A stretch of 34,898 nucleotides of DNA from Bacteroidales bacterium. GTDB lineage: Bacteria; Bacteroidota; Bacteroidia; Bacteroidales; UBA932. Below the pieces are notes generated by a model. That model saw only the letters and a list, made by a program, of their open reading frames with translations. It did no database searches and was not told the origin of the DNA. A program made the position numbers and the translations under genes. The DNA lies in NCBI GenBank assembly GCA_022508605.1, contig JAFLUX010000022.1, positions 1 through 34,898 on the forward strand, in the 5' to 3' direction. Of this stretch, positions 15,557 to 23,648 are shown in pieces (within the stretch, counting starts at the first letter, position 1; every line of letters begins with the position of its first letter).

Positions 15557-17248
15557 ATGAGACGAATATTCATATCTGCTGCACTCGGGCTTCTCGCATT
15601 GTCCGCGGGAGCCCAGGATACTTACTTCGCGGAACTTCTGAGCCGCAACAATTACTACGGAACCGCCCGTTCCATAGGATTGGGCAATGCCGTGACAGCG
15701 CTCGGAGGGGATCTCGGCTCGGTAGGCATCAATCCTGCCGGTTCGGCTGTGAACAGCTTCGGGCAGTTCACATTCACTCCGGCAATACTTTTCCAGAACA
15801 CCGGAGTTTCCGCGGCCGCGGACGGGGTGAATTTCTCCTCCCCCTCCAACACGTCGCACAATAAATTCAATCTCCCCAACGTCGGGGGTACCATAGTGTG
15901 CCCGACCGGCAACAATTACGGGTTGAAACGCGTCACGTTCGGCGTCATCTGCAATGTCACCGACACCTACCTCAACTACACGGGCGCAAGAATGTCGAAT
16001 GCTTCGACTTCGTTTCTGGCGAACCTTGCCGCAGCGGCCGAAGGTCTCACCCCCTCTGACATGCCGGACGACCTGTATGCCGCATACTGCGCGAACCAGT
16101 TCGGTGCCTACGGCCCCGGAAACAGCTACGCAGGTGCGAACCAGCGCTGGAACGTGCCTTCGGACGGAGACAGGCCCCAGTGGGACAATGCCTATGCCTA
16201 TGTCCCGGGAGCCGTGGACCAGGTTTCGGAGTATAATACCTACGGCACCAAGATGGACTTCATCATCAATCTCGGCTTCGATATTTCCGACAGCTTCTAT
16301 TTCGGATTCAATATAGGACTGCCTGCCGTGGAATACCGGAGGTCCGAGCGTTTCAGCGAATATGCCGGGTCTTCCGTCGTTTTCCCAAATGAGTTTTACG
16401 ACCAGGACGGCAATCCGGCCGGCGTGACCAACTGGGTGTCTTCCGTCAATGCGTACAAACTCAATACGGATGCCAGCGGCATATATGCCAAATTCGGCTT
16501 AATCTGGCTCCCCACCAAGAGCCTGCGCATAGGCGCGGCCATCCAGACCCCGACATCCCTGAACATAGAAGACACGTGGCAGTACGGCGCATCCTCCTCC
16601 TATGAGGACAGCAAGTTCAACGGGAACGCCTATTCCGACATCCGCAGCTACAACTACAGGCTGCGCACGCCTTACGTGGCGAATGCCGGCGTCGCCTACA
16701 CGATTCCAGGTCTCGGCCTTGTCAGCGTGGATTATGAACTTACCGATTACAGCGTGATGAAGTTCAGCGACACGGACTCTTATTTCGATGGCGGCACATG
16801 GGATGCGACCAACGAGGCAAACAGCCTGTTCTGCGGACTTTCCCATTCGCTTAGGGCAGGAGTGGAAGTGACGCCGTTCGGGGGCTTCTCCCTCCGTGCC
16901 GGATACAGTTTCGTGAGCGATCCCGAACGCTATGCGCTCGATGCCTACGGCTCGAAGATTACGGCTGAGACATGGGAAGGCCCGCGTCAGATGCTCGGCG
17001 AACTGCACTACTTCAAGAATGCCACGCACGGCTTCTCCTTCGGTGCCGGTTATTCTTCCGCCTCCTCTTTCTTCTGCGATGCCGCATTCAGGCTGACCAA
17101 GTATCCGACGGTATATTACTCGCCGTACTATTACGGCAACTATGCGGTCTATGACAAGGATCGCAATCTCCTCGGCATGGACATGCCGCTCGAACGCTTC
17201 GGCAGGAGCATATTCGACGTCGTTCTCACACTTGGCTGGAGGTTCTGA
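15557..17248 (+). CDS. OmpP1/FadL/TodX-type outer-membrane transport protein
   Basis: A 563-residue protein. A signal peptide ([19 protein letters not shown], cut before QD) is followed by the family's N-terminal mark: [34 protein letters not shown]. Here the GGDL-S-INPAG motif corresponds to the hatch of FadL-type barrels. Many amphipathic strands follow, and the chain ends in Phe (VVLTLGWRF), the outer-membrane assembly signal. FadL-type channels carry hydrophobic molecules such as long-chain fatty acids into the cell; the substrate here is not known. It lies 1 base upstream of lpxD, and a fatty-aldehyde-type SDR-ALDH pair lies beyond that, so a hydrophobic substrate is an attractive but unproven idea. 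Confidence 0.82.
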   Translation: MRRIFISAALGLLALSAGAQDTYFAELLSRNNYYGTARSIGLGNAVTALGGDLGSVGINPAGSAVNSFGQFTFTPAILFQNTGVSAAADGVNFSSPSNTSHNKFNLPNVGGTIVCPTGNNYGLKRVTFGVICNVTDTYLNYTGARMSNASTSFLANLAAAAEGLTPSDMPDDLYAAYCANQFGAYGPGNSYAGANQRWNVPSDGDRPQWDNAYAYVPGAVDQVSEYNTYGTKMDFIINLGFDISDSFYFGFNIGLPAVEYRRSERFSEYAGSSVVFPNEFYDQDGNPAGVTNWVSSVNAYKLNTDASGIYAKFGLIWLPTKSLRIGAAIQTPTSLNIEDTWQYGASSSYEDSKFNGNAYSDIRSYNYRLRTPYVANAGVAYTIPGLGLVSVDYELTDYSVMKFSDTDSYFDGGTWDATNEANSLFCGLSHSLRAGVEVTPFGGFSLRAGYSFVSDPERYALDAYGSKITAETWEGPRQMLGELHYFKNATHGFSFGAGYSSASSFFCDAAFRLTKYPTVYYSPYYYGNYAVYDKDRNLLGMDMPLERFGRSIFDVVLTLGWRF

Positions 17249-17249
17249 T

Positions 17250-18236
17250 ATGGAAATGACGGCTAAAGAACTCGCGGAGGCGCTCGGAGGAACAGTCGAG
17301 GGGGACGAGGGAGCGCGTGTGACCGGTTTTTCTCGGATCGAGCACGGCAAACCCGGCAGGCTCAGCTTTTATGCCAATCCGAAGTACGAGCAGTATGTCT
17401 ATACCTGCAAGTCTTCCGTGCTGCTTGTAAACAACGATTTCGTGCCCTCCAGGCCCGTGGAGACCACTCTCGTGAGGGTGCCCGATGCATACGCGGCCGT
17501 TGCCTCACTGCTGAATATAGTCGCGGAGCGGAACAGGAAGTATCGCAGGCACAGGGGACGCTGCCGCATAGCATGGAGCGCGAAGCTCGGAAAACGCGTG
17601 TGGGTGGGGGATTTCGTCACGATAGGTAAAAATTGCCGTATCGGAGACCGCACCAGGATATGCGACAATGTGACCATAGGCGCCGGGACCGTAATAGGGA
17701 AGGACTGCATCATCTATCCGGGAGTGCATATATTCCCTGGGATGGTGATAGGCGACAGGGTGATATTGCATGCCGGATGCATCATAGGCGACGACGGCTT
17801 CGGCAATGCGCCCCGGCCTGACGGCTCATGGAAGAAGATAGAGCACCTCGGCAATGTGATCATAGGCAACGATGTGGAGATAGGCTCGAACACCACTGTG
17901 GACCGTGCCCTCATGGAGTCGACCATCATCGAAGACGGAGTGCGCATAGACAATCTGTGCCAGATTGCCCATAACGTGGTGGTAGGCAGGAATACTGCGA
18001 TGGCCGCCCAATGCGGAGTGGCCGGGTCTACCAAAATCGGAGAGGGATGCATATTCGGCGGACAGACAGGAATCAATGGGCATATCACCATAGCCGACCG
18101 TACTACCCTTTGCGCGAAGACGGCGGTAGTGGGCAGCATCAAGGAGTCGGGAAATGTCTACTACGGCAACCCGGCAATACTGCACAAGACATACCTGAGA
18201 GCCTATACGAAGTTCAAGTGGGCCGGAGAGGAATGA
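17250..18236 (+). CDS. lpxD: UDP-3-O-acylglucosamine N-acyltransferase
   Basis: A 328-residue enzyme of lipid A synthesis (third step): it adds a 3-hydroxyacyl chain from ACP to the amino group of UDP-3-O-acyl-glucosamine in the cytoplasm. Residues 1-95 form the uridine-binding domain ([16 protein letters not shown]). From about residue 105 a left-handed beta-helix of hexapeptide repeats follows ([20 protein letters not shown]). The catalytic His is in QIAHNVVVG (His241). The end is a short helix ([10 protein letters not shown]). The frame opens further upstream, but the ATG at 17250 starts the family's N-terminus and follows the previous stop by 1 base. In related genomes lpxD is usually followed directly by lpxC; here an SDR-ALDH pair lies between. 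Confidence 0.95.
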   Translation: MEMTAKELAEALGGTVEGDEGARVTGFSRIEHGKPGRLSFYANPKYEQYVYTCKSSVLLVNNDFVPSRPVETTLVRVPDAYAAVASLLNIVAERNRKYRRHRGRCRIAWSAKLGKRVWVGDFVTIGKNCRIGDRTRICDNVTIGAGTVIGKDCIIYPGVHIFPGMVIGDRVILHAGCIIGDDGFGNAPRPDGSWKKIEHLGNVIIGNDVEIGSNTTVDRALMESTIIEDGVRIDNLCQIAHNVVVGRNTAMAAQCGVAGSTKIGEGCIFGGQTGINGHITIADRTTLCAKTAVVGSIKESGNVYYGNPAILHKTYLRAYTKFKWAGEE

Positions 18237-18250
18237 CATCTGCCTGAAAA

Positions 18251-18290
18251 TGTGGTGAAATGCCTCTGTTTGTGGCGAAATGACTTTGTT
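18251..18290 (+). repeat. Two 20-bp direct repeats upstream of the SDR promoter
   Basis: The unit 18251-18270 and the unit 18271-18290 match at 17 of 20 bases, head to tail with no spacer (TGTGG-GAAATG-CT-TGTT core). The second copy contains the -33 TTTG (18285-18288). Twenty bases is about two helical turns, so a regulator could bind both on the same face. Likely an operator; the protein is unknown. Confidence 0.55.
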
Positions 18291-18333
18291 TTTACGCGTG
18301 CGGAAAGTACTTTTGCGAGTGTAAAAACAAAGT
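18283..18333. repeat. Perfect 13-bp inverted repeat around the SDR-ALDH promoter
   Basis: ACTTTGTTTTTAC (18283-18295) is the exact reverse complement of GTAAAAACAAAGT (18321-18333), with a 25-bp spacer. The left arm covers the -33 element; the right arm covers the expected start of the transcript; the -7 box lies between. Since transcription should begin at or near the right arm, the pair works as DNA sites (operator or loop), not as an RNA hairpin. Confidence 0.7.
18285..18315 (+). promoter_or_regulatory. Bacteroidota-type promoter for the SDR-ALDH pair
   Basis: TTTG (18285-18288), exactly 19 bp, then TACTTTTG (18308-18315) is a perfect fit to TTTG-N19-TAnnTTTG. The ATG is 25 bases past the -7 box. 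It gives the pair its own transcription, apart from the lpx genes on each side. Confidence 0.8.
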
Positions 18334-18340
18334 TTTCGTT

Positions 18341-19162
18341 ATGAAGATTGCATCCAACAGCGTTCTTGTAACCGGAGGATGTTCCGGGATAGGCAAGATT
18401 ATGGGGCGCATGGCCCTTGAAAGAGGCGCGAGCCAGTTGATAATATGGGACATAAACGAAGAAGCGATAGAGGCGACTGTAAAGGAACTGCAGCATTTGG
18501 GCAAGGTTACCGGCTTCCGTGCCGACATATCTTCGCCTGAGTCCGTGGACGCTGCATACAAGGCGACGAAGGCTGCCTGCGGAGATGTCGACATACTGAT
18601 TAACAATGCGGGCATCATTACCAACAACAAACTTTTCTGCGAACAGACCGATGCGGATATCGACCGCACCTTCGACATCAACACGAAGGGGGCGATGTTC
18701 GTGACCCTGCGCTTCATCAACGAGATGAAGGCGCGCGGCAAGGGGCATATCTGCAACATCACTTCTTCGGCCGGAATGCTGGCCCTGCCCAAGATGGCCC
18801 TGTATACCTCCAGCAAGTGGGCCGCCACGGGGTGGTCCGAGTCGCTGCGAATAGAACTCCAGAGGGAGAAAAGCCCCCTGCATGTGACTACTGTCGCACC
18901 CTATTTCATCAGCACAGGCATGTTCGACGGCATCAAGTCGTTCTTCAGGATACAGAAGCCGGAAGTGGTGGCGAAAAAGGCCCTCGATGCGGTGGAGAAG
19001 AACAAGATTTACAAGGGCATACCCTTCTCTTTCCATTTTATCAGACTGATGCAGGGGCTGATACCTCTCGCTATATTCGACCCGCTGTTCGGAGATTTCT
19101 GCGGACTTTATACGGTAATGGACAGTTTCACCGGAAGACAGAAGAAAGATGGCAATCAATAA
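18341..19162 (+). CDS. Short-chain dehydrogenase/reductase (SDR16C/retinol-dehydrogenase-like)
   Basis: A 273-residue NAD(P)-dependent oxidoreductase. It has the Rossmann glycine motif TGGCSGIGK (residues 11-19), NNAG, and the catalytic set Ser142, Tyr155 and Lys159 (YTSSK). Asp in IIWDINEE after the second strand favours NAD(H) over NADP(H). The C-terminal part, with a hydrophobic stretch (IRLMQGLIPLAIFDPLFG) and MDSFTGR at the end, resembles the SDR16C group, which handles retinol and other long-chain alcohols at membranes. It overlaps the aldehyde dehydrogenase gene by 14 bp. The pair could turn a long-chain alcohol into an aldehyde and then into an acid, or the reverse for the first step. 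The natural substrate is not known. Confidence 0.85.
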   Translation: MKIASNSVLVTGGCSGIGKIMGRMALERGASQLIIWDINEEAIEATVKELQHLGKVTGFRADISSPESVDAAYKATKAACGDVDILINNAGIITNNKLFCEQTDADIDRTFDINTKGAMFVTLRFINEMKARGKGHICNITSSAGMLALPKMALYTSSKWAATGWSESLRIELQREKSPLHVTTVAPYFISTGMFDGIKSFFRIQKPEVVAKKALDAVEKNKIYKGIPFSFHFIRLMQGLIPLAIFDPLFGDFCGLYTVMDSFTGRQKKDGNQ

Positions 19163-20537
19163 TACAGACGCTGCGAGAATCGATGCCCTCGTCGCGGCGC
19201 AGAGGGATTTTTACGCAAGCGGGGCCACCCGCGACCTGCAATTCCGCAAGCGTATGCTGAAAACCCTGCAGGAAGCCCTGCAGAAATGGGAAAAACCTCT
19301 CAGCGATGCGCTCTGGCATGATTTGCACAAGTCTTACGAGGAGTCTTTCATGACGGAAATCGGCCTTGTGTTCGGCGAGATTTCCGATGCGCTGAAGCAC
19401 CTGCGCAAATGGGCGGGCCGGCGCAGGCGTCCGACACCTGTCACCGGACTTCCTTCATCGAGCTATATAGTCCGTGAGCCTCTCGGATGCACCCTTATAG
19501 TGTCTCCGTGGAACTATCCCGTGCAGTTGCTGCTCAATCCGCTGGTCGGGGCGATTGCGGCCGGATGCACCGCCATCCTGAAACCTTCTCCCTATGTGCC
19601 GGAGGTGTCCTCGGTTGTCGAAAAGATGATTCTGGATGCATTCCCGGAGGAGTATGTCGCGGTGGTTCAGGGAGACAGGACAGTAAATGCCAGGCTGCTC
19701 GAAAAGCGCTATGACATGGTGTTCTTCACCGGAAGTCCCGCACTCGGCAAGCTCGTCATGGAGGCGCAGGCGAAATATCTCACGCCCCTGGTGCTCGAAC
19801 TCGGAGGCAAGAGCCCGTGCATCGTGGACAAGGACGCGAAGCTGGACATTGCCGCAAGGCGAATCGCATGGGGCAAGTGCCTGAACAGCGGGCAGACCTG
19901 CATAGCCCCCGACTACCTTTTCCTGCACGAAGACATAAAGGATGCTTTCATCGCCGAGTTCAAGAAACAGCTCGACATCCTCTACCCGTCCGGCACCATG
20001 GATTCCGGCCAGTATGTGCACATAGTGCGCGATTCGGCATTCGCGCGCCTGAAAGGATATCTCGCCGACGGAGAGGTCGTGGCCGGAGGCAGGCACGATG
20101 CGGCGACGCGCTGGTTCGAACCCACCCTTCTCGACGGGGTGAGTCCGCAGGCCCCTGTCATGCAGGAGGAAATCTTCGGCCCCATCTTCCCGATAATGAC
20201 CTTCAGAGACCGCTCGGAGGTGGTGTCGTTCGTCAACTCCAGGGAGAAGCCGCTGGCGTTCTATTACTTCGGGAAAGAGGCGGACGGCTGGGACATCATA
20301 TCGCGCACGACGTCGGGCGGGGCATGTATCAACGACACCATAATGCATATCGCAAACAGCAATGTCCCCTTCGGCGGCGTCGGCAATTCCGGTATGGGAA
20401 GTTATCACAGCGAACGCAGTTTCCTGGCGTTTTCCCATGAGCGTTCGGTCATAAGCACGCCCACCTGGATTGATTTGAAGTTGCGGTACATGCCGTACAA
20501 GATGTTCAAACTGGTTAAAAAGATGCTGCTGATATAG
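19149..20537 (+). CDS. Aldehyde dehydrogenase, class 3/fatty-aldehyde type
   Basis: A 462-residue NAD(P)+-dependent enzyme that oxidises aldehydes to acids. Motifs in order: SPWNYPVQL and KPSPY (cofactor site), FFTGSPALGK, LELGGKSP with Glu217, NSGQTCIAPDY with the nucleophile Cys251, EEIFGPIFP, and PFGGVGNSGMGSYH. The short length and the hydrophobic/basic C-terminal tail (MPYKMFKLVKKMLLI) are those of ALDH3-type fatty aldehyde dehydrogenases, which often sit on membranes. It overlaps the SDR gene, so the two are translated together under the promoter at 18285-18315. Codon choice looks like that of the neighbours, so recent foreign origin is not suggested. Confidence 0.9.
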   Translation: MAINNTDAARIDALVAAQRDFYASGATRDLQFRKRMLKTLQEALQKWEKPLSDALWHDLHKSYEESFMTEIGLVFGEISDALKHLRKWAGRRRRPTPVTGLPSSSYIVREPLGCTLIVSPWNYPVQLLLNPLVGAIAAGCTAILKPSPYVPEVSSVVEKMILDAFPEEYVAVVQGDRTVNARLLEKRYDMVFFTGSPALGKLVMEAQAKYLTPLVLELGGKSPCIVDKDAKLDIAARRIAWGKCLNSGQTCIAPDYLFLHEDIKDAFIAEFKKQLDILYPSGTMDSGQYVHIVRDSAFARLKGYLADGEVVAGGRHDAATRWFEPTLLDGVSPQAPVMQEEIFGPIFPIMTFRDRSEVVSFVNSREKPLAFYYFGKEADGWDIISRTTSGGACINDTIMHIANSNVPFGGVGNSGMGSYHSERSFLAFSHERSVISTPTWIDLKLRYMPYKMFKLVKKMLLI

Positions 20538-20557
20538 GACGGATTGGGAATAATTCC

Positions 20558-20565
20558 TATCTTTG
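20558..20565 (+). promoter_or_regulatory. -7 box of a possible lpxC promoter
   Basis: TATCTTTG (20558-20565) matches TAnnTTTG and ends 9 bases before the lpxC ATG, so a transcript from it would be almost leaderless. No clear TTTG was found 19-21 bp upstream, so this is half a promoter. Confidence 0.4.
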
Positions 20566-20573
20566 CAGCGTCT

Positions 20574-21467
20574 ATGAATCAGCATACACTGAACAAGACA
20601 TATAGTTTCGAAGGCAGAGGACTGCATACCGGCAAATATGTCCGCATCAGCGTAAAGCCAGCTCCCGCGAATACGGGAGTGGTTTTTGTGCGCACCGATC
20701 TCGGAAATGCACGTATAGAGGCCCGGGCACGGAATGTCGACATGACAAGACGCAGCACCCGCCTCGGAGACGGGAAAGCCTCCGTGCGCACGGTGGAACA
20801 TCTGTTGTCGGCGCTTACCGGATTTGGCGTGGACAATGCCACGGTAGAGGTGGACGGCCCGGAACTCCCTATACTCGACGGCAGCGCGGGGCCTTATGCG
20901 CTTGCCTTTTCCGGCGACTCGCTTGTGGAACAGGAGGCGGAACGCGCGCTCCTGAGGCCTGTGAGGGAGTTTACGGTGCGCAACAAGTACGGGGGCTGGA
21001 TAAAGGTCACCCCGGCAGAGGAGTTCTCGATAGATCTCACCATAGACTTCAACTCCAAGGTTCTCGGCAGGCAGACGGTGCACTATGACGAATCCATGGA
21101 TTATGCCTCCCAGATAGCGCCGTGCCGGACTTTCTGCTTCCTGCATGAAATCTTCCCCCAGCTCATGCTCGGTATGATTAGGGGCGGAGACCTGGACAAT
21201 GCGCTGATTGCGGTCGAAAGGCCTGTTTCCGCCTTCAGGCTCAAACTCATGTCCAAGTGCCTGGGGCGCCCGGGGCTCGAAGTGTCTCCCGAAGGGTATA
21301 TAGGACGCCCTCTGATTTTCAGTGACGAATGCGGCCGCCACAAGATGCTCGACCTGATAGGGGACCTGCGCCTTGCGGGGGGATTCGTAGCTGCGCACGT
21401 CGAGGCATTCAAGCCGGGGCATGCGCTCAACACTCTTGCTGCAAAAGAACTTATGAACAACCTATAA
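20574..21467 (+). CDS. lpxC: UDP-3-O-acyl-N-acetylglucosamine deacetylase (stand-alone)
   Basis: A 297-residue zinc enzyme, the committed step of lipid A synthesis. Metal and catalytic residues are all in place: TVEHLLSALTGFGVDN (His76), HKMLDLIGDL (His256, Asp260) and KPGHALNT (His283). Its sequence, for example MIRGGDLDNALI and DECGRHK, is closest to the LpxC half of the Bacteroidota LpxC-FabZ fusion. Yet the chain stops 14 residues after the last motif, and lpxA starts 2 bases later, so the FabZ dehydratase half is missing. The ATG at 20574 is chosen because LNKTYSFEGRGLHTG is the family's start; an in-frame Met 10 codons earlier adds nothing known. FabZ must be encoded elsewhere. Confidence 0.93.
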   Translation: MNQHTLNKTYSFEGRGLHTGKYVRISVKPAPANTGVVFVRTDLGNARIEARARNVDMTRRSTRLGDGKASVRTVEHLLSALTGFGVDNATVEVDGPELPILDGSAGPYALAFSGDSLVEQEAERALLRPVREFTVRNKYGGWIKVTPAEEFSIDLTIDFNSKVLGRQTVHYDESMDYASQIAPCRTFCFLHEIFPQLMLGMIRGGDLDNALIAVERPVSAFRLKLMSKCLGRPGLEVSPEGYIGRPLIFSDECGRHKMLDLIGDLRLAGGFVAAHVEAFKPGHALNTLAAKELMNNL

Positions 21468-21469
21468 TT

Positions 21470-22282
21470 ATGGCAATAATACATCCTCTTGCAACCGTAC
21501 ACCCCGGGGCCAGACTTGCCGAAACGGTCGAAGTCGGTCCCTATGCCTATATCGACGACAATGTGGAGATAGGAGAAGGCACGAAAATACTGCCCCATGC
21601 CACGATTTTCCCCTACGTGAAGATGGGGCGTGACTGCAATGTTTTTCCCGGAGCCGTGGTCGGCGCCATCCCCCAGGACCTGAAGTTCGACGGGGAAGTG
21701 ACCAGCGTGGAGATAGGAGACCGCGTCACCATACGCGAATGCGCCACGATAAACCGCGGGACCAGGGCCAGCGGGAAAGGCATCACCAGCATAGGAAACG
21801 ACACCCTGATTATGTCCTACGTGCATGTGGCTCATGACTGCCGTGTGGGCAACCACTGCATACTCGTGAGTTACGTCGGCATCGCCGGAGAGACGGATGT
21901 CGATGACTGGGCCATCATAGGCGGGGGCACGAAGGTGCATCAGTTCTCCAAGATAGGCACCCACGCCATGGTGGGCGGCGGCACAGCGGTCAACAAGGAC
22001 ATACCTCCTTATTCAATCTGCGGCCGCGTGCCCATATGCTATGCCGGAGTGAATCTCGTGGGGCTTCGCCGCCGCGGCTTCGATTCGGATTCCGTGCGCA
22101 CCATAAAGGATATTTACGATGTCCTTTATTTCCAGGGATACAATTTCTCGGATGCAATCGCCCGCGTGGAGGCCGGTTTCCCTCCGTCCGTCGAACGCGA
22201 TACGATACTCGACTTCATACGTTCCTCCAAGCGTGGAATTGTCCGCGGCGGAGACGTGCATGACAAAAGCGCCGTAGAGTAG
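21470..22282 (+). CDS. lpxA: Acyl-ACP-UDP-N-acetylglucosamine O-acyltransferase
   Basis: A 270-residue enzyme that starts lipid A synthesis by moving a 3-hydroxyacyl chain from ACP to the 3-OH of UDP-GlcNAc. It opens with IIHPLATVHPGARLAETVEVGPYA and runs through hexapeptide repeats of a left-handed beta-helix to about residue 190. The catalytic His is in VAHDCRVGNH (His122). A helical C-terminal domain (GLRRRGFDSDSVRTIKDIY) follows. It acts as a cytoplasmic trimer. The start is the ATG 2 bases after the lpxC stop. The TAG stop shares one base with the GTG of the WbqC-like gene. Confidence 0.95.
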   Translation: MAIIHPLATVHPGARLAETVEVGPYAYIDDNVEIGEGTKILPHATIFPYVKMGRDCNVFPGAVVGAIPQDLKFDGEVTSVEIGDRVTIRECATINRGTRASGKGITSIGNDTLIMSYVHVAHDCRVGNHCILVSYVGIAGETDVDDWAIIGGGTKVHQFSKIGTHAMVGGGTAVNKDIPPYSICGRVPICYAGVNLVGLRRRGFDSDSVRTIKDIYDVLYFQGYNFSDAIARVEAGFPPSVERDTILDFIRSSKRGIVRGGDVHDKSAVE

Positions 22283-22908
22283 TGACGCTCTCCACGGCAT
22301 GGTTCCCTCCGACAGAGTTCTTCGCCCTCCTTGCGAAGAACTCTGTCGTATATATGGAGGCATGCGAGAGCTACCGCAAGCAGAGCTGGCGCAACCGCTG
22401 CCGCATACTAACCTCCAACGGCCCGATGGACCTGCGCGTGCCTGTGCTTCATGACGGCGAGAGGCTTGTCAGCAGGGTGCGTGTCGACTGGAGCACCGAC
22501 TGGCTGCGCCGCGTGTGCTATGCCATGGACACGGCCTATTACAGTTCTCCGTTCTTTGAATATTACAGGGATGAACTCTTTTCCGTTCTCGACAGGAGGC
22601 GCGAGACTTTGTGGGAGATGAATTCGGACATCATAAGTTTCTGCTGCCGCAAGATCGGCATTGCTCCGAAGATAGTCCCCACCGTGGATTATGTCGCATC
22701 CCTTCCTGACGACTGGAGGGAGGCCCTGCACCCGAAACGGCCTCCGGTGCTTGAGACCGGGCCCTATTGGCAGGTGTTCAGGGACAAGTTCGGCTTTACC
22801 GGGGGACTGTCCGTCGTGGACCTGCTCTTCAATGAGGGGCCGGAAAGCCTGTCTTATTTGCTCAGCTGCACCCAATTGCGCAACCCGTTCAGCGAGTTGA
22901 CCAGGTAG
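22282..22908 (+). CDS. WbqC-like family protein
   Basis: A 208-residue protein. The N-terminus STAWFPPTEFFALLAKN and the block ESYRKQSWRNRCRILTSNGPMDLRVPV are the marks of the WbqC-like family found beside envelope genes in Bacteroidota; the C-terminus SYLLSCTQLRNPF also fits. WbqC proteins occur in O-antigen clusters, but their reaction is not settled. No signal peptide or membrane segment is seen, so it is cytoplasmic. The start must be the GTG at 22282, because the conserved block begins at residue 4 and the next Met comes too late. A perfect 16-bp inverted repeat lies in codons 10-23. Its 3' end overlaps that of the pnuC-like gene on the other strand by 55 bp. Confidence 0.8.
   Translation: MTLSTAWFPPTEFFALLAKNSVVYMEACESYRKQSWRNRCRILTSNGPMDLRVPVLHDGERLVSRVRVDWSTDWLRRVCYAMDTAYYSSPFFEYYRDELFSVLDRRRETLWEMNSDIISFCCRKIGIAPKIVPTVDYVASLPDDWREALHPKRPPVLETGPYWQVFRDKFGFTGGLSVVDLLFNEGPESLSYLLSCTQLRNPFSELTR
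22310..22348 (+). repeat. Perfect 16-bp inverted repeat inside the start of the WbqC-like gene
   Basis: CGACAGAGTTCTTCGC (22310-22325) and GCGAAGAACTCTGTCG (22333-22348) are exact reverse complements with a 7-base loop (CCTCCTT). It begins 27 bases after the lpxA stop. No T-tract follows (TATATATGG), so it is not a classical terminator. Both arms code for conserved residues of the protein. Confidence 0.9.
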
Positions 22909-23591
22909 AAGCCGTATTTGATGACATATATCAGGGCGTAGGACGATGCCGGGTCGTTCCTTAGAGCCGTGCCCCACATCACGATGGAGGATATGTTCAC
23001 GCCGATCCAGAATATCCATTGCTCCATATAGGCGGTGCTCATGAGGAATTGCCCAATGATGTTGCAGGTGAAAGGCAGGACGTCGAGGATGACGGCCGTT
23101 TTTATGAAGCTGTCCGCGGCCGACCTGTCGAAGCGGGCTATCAGGAAGTAGGCCGCTATGCTCAGGACGAGGAAGGCTCCGGCGGCGATGCCTCTCTGGG
23201 ATGCTGTTAGCCGCCTTGCCTTGACATTGCCTTCGGGGTTGCTTCCCCGTCTTCTCCATTGTATGAAGCCCACGAACTGCATGGGTATGAAATAAGCGAA
23301 GTGCAGAAGGGCATTGCCCAGGCCTGAACTGCCGTTCAACCAGTTGACGAGGCACATCGCCCCGTAGATGGACACGTCGAGCAGCCCGAAGACGAATGTC
23401 ATGATGTATCCGTTAGCCGAGGATACGCATGATGCGACACCCATCAGGGAGCCGAATGCCGCGACAAGCAGCAGCATGCGGGCGTGAGGGTCGGCAGGAG
23501 AGAATTTCAGGGCGGTTGCGAGTCCCGTGGCCGCCGTCATGCCGGCGAGCACGAAAATCGAGACGGCCCGGTTGAGTTTCTTTGCATCCAT
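22854..23591 (-). CDS. PnuC-type nicotinamide riboside/vitamin transporter
   Basis: A 245-residue membrane protein with about seven hydrophobic segments. It shows the PnuC pattern: GSLMGVASCVSSANGYIMTFVFGLL in the first half, then YFIPMQFVGFIQWRR, CNIIGQFLMS, and QWIFWIGVNISSIVMW. Family members move vitamins by facilitated diffusion, with trapping by phosphorylation inside; nicotinamide riboside is the commonest substrate, but riboflavin and thiamine versions exist. No riboswitch fits in the short upstream gap, and no kinase gene is beside it, so the substrate stays open. It is a single gene between convergent and divergent neighbours. Confidence 0.85.
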   Translation of the reverse strand: MDAKKLNRAVSIFVLAGMTAATGLATALKFSPADPHARMLLLVAAFGSLMGVASCVSSANGYIMTFVFGLLDVSIYGAMCLVNWLNGSSGLGNALLHFAYFIPMQFVGFIQWRRRGSNPEGNVKARRLTASQRGIAAGAFLVLSIAAYFLIARFDRSAADSFIKTAVILDVLPFTCNIIGQFLMSTAYMEQWIFWIGVNISSIVMWGTALRNDPASSYALIYVIKYGFYLVNSLNGLRNWVQLSK

Positions 23592-23598
23592 TGCGTGG

Positions 23599-23606
23599 CA
23601 AAGATA
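23599..23606 (-). promoter_or_regulatory. -7 box of the pnuC-like gene
   Basis: On the minus strand TATCTTTG (plus 23599-23606) matches TAnnTTTG and ends 8 bases before the ATG at 23591. No clean -33 TTTG is present. The box lies only 11 bases from the -33 element of the divergent rimP promoter, so the two polymerase sites overlap. Confidence 0.45.
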
Positions 23607-23617
23607 ATCAATATATT

Positions 23618-23648
23618 TTTGAACTTCGGAATATTATTGGTACATTTG
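23618..23648 (+). promoter_or_regulatory. Bacteroidota-type promoter of the rimP-nusA-infB operon
   Basis: TTTG (23618-23621), exactly 19 bp, then TACATTTG (23641-23648) is a perfect match to the consensus. The transcript would start near 23652-23656 and have a leader of about 75 bases before rimP. Confidence 0.8.

Noticed and set aside
19455..21422. A 655-codon minus-strand frame across ALDH and lpxC
   Set aside because: It spans two well-supported sense genes and their junction, and shows no domain.
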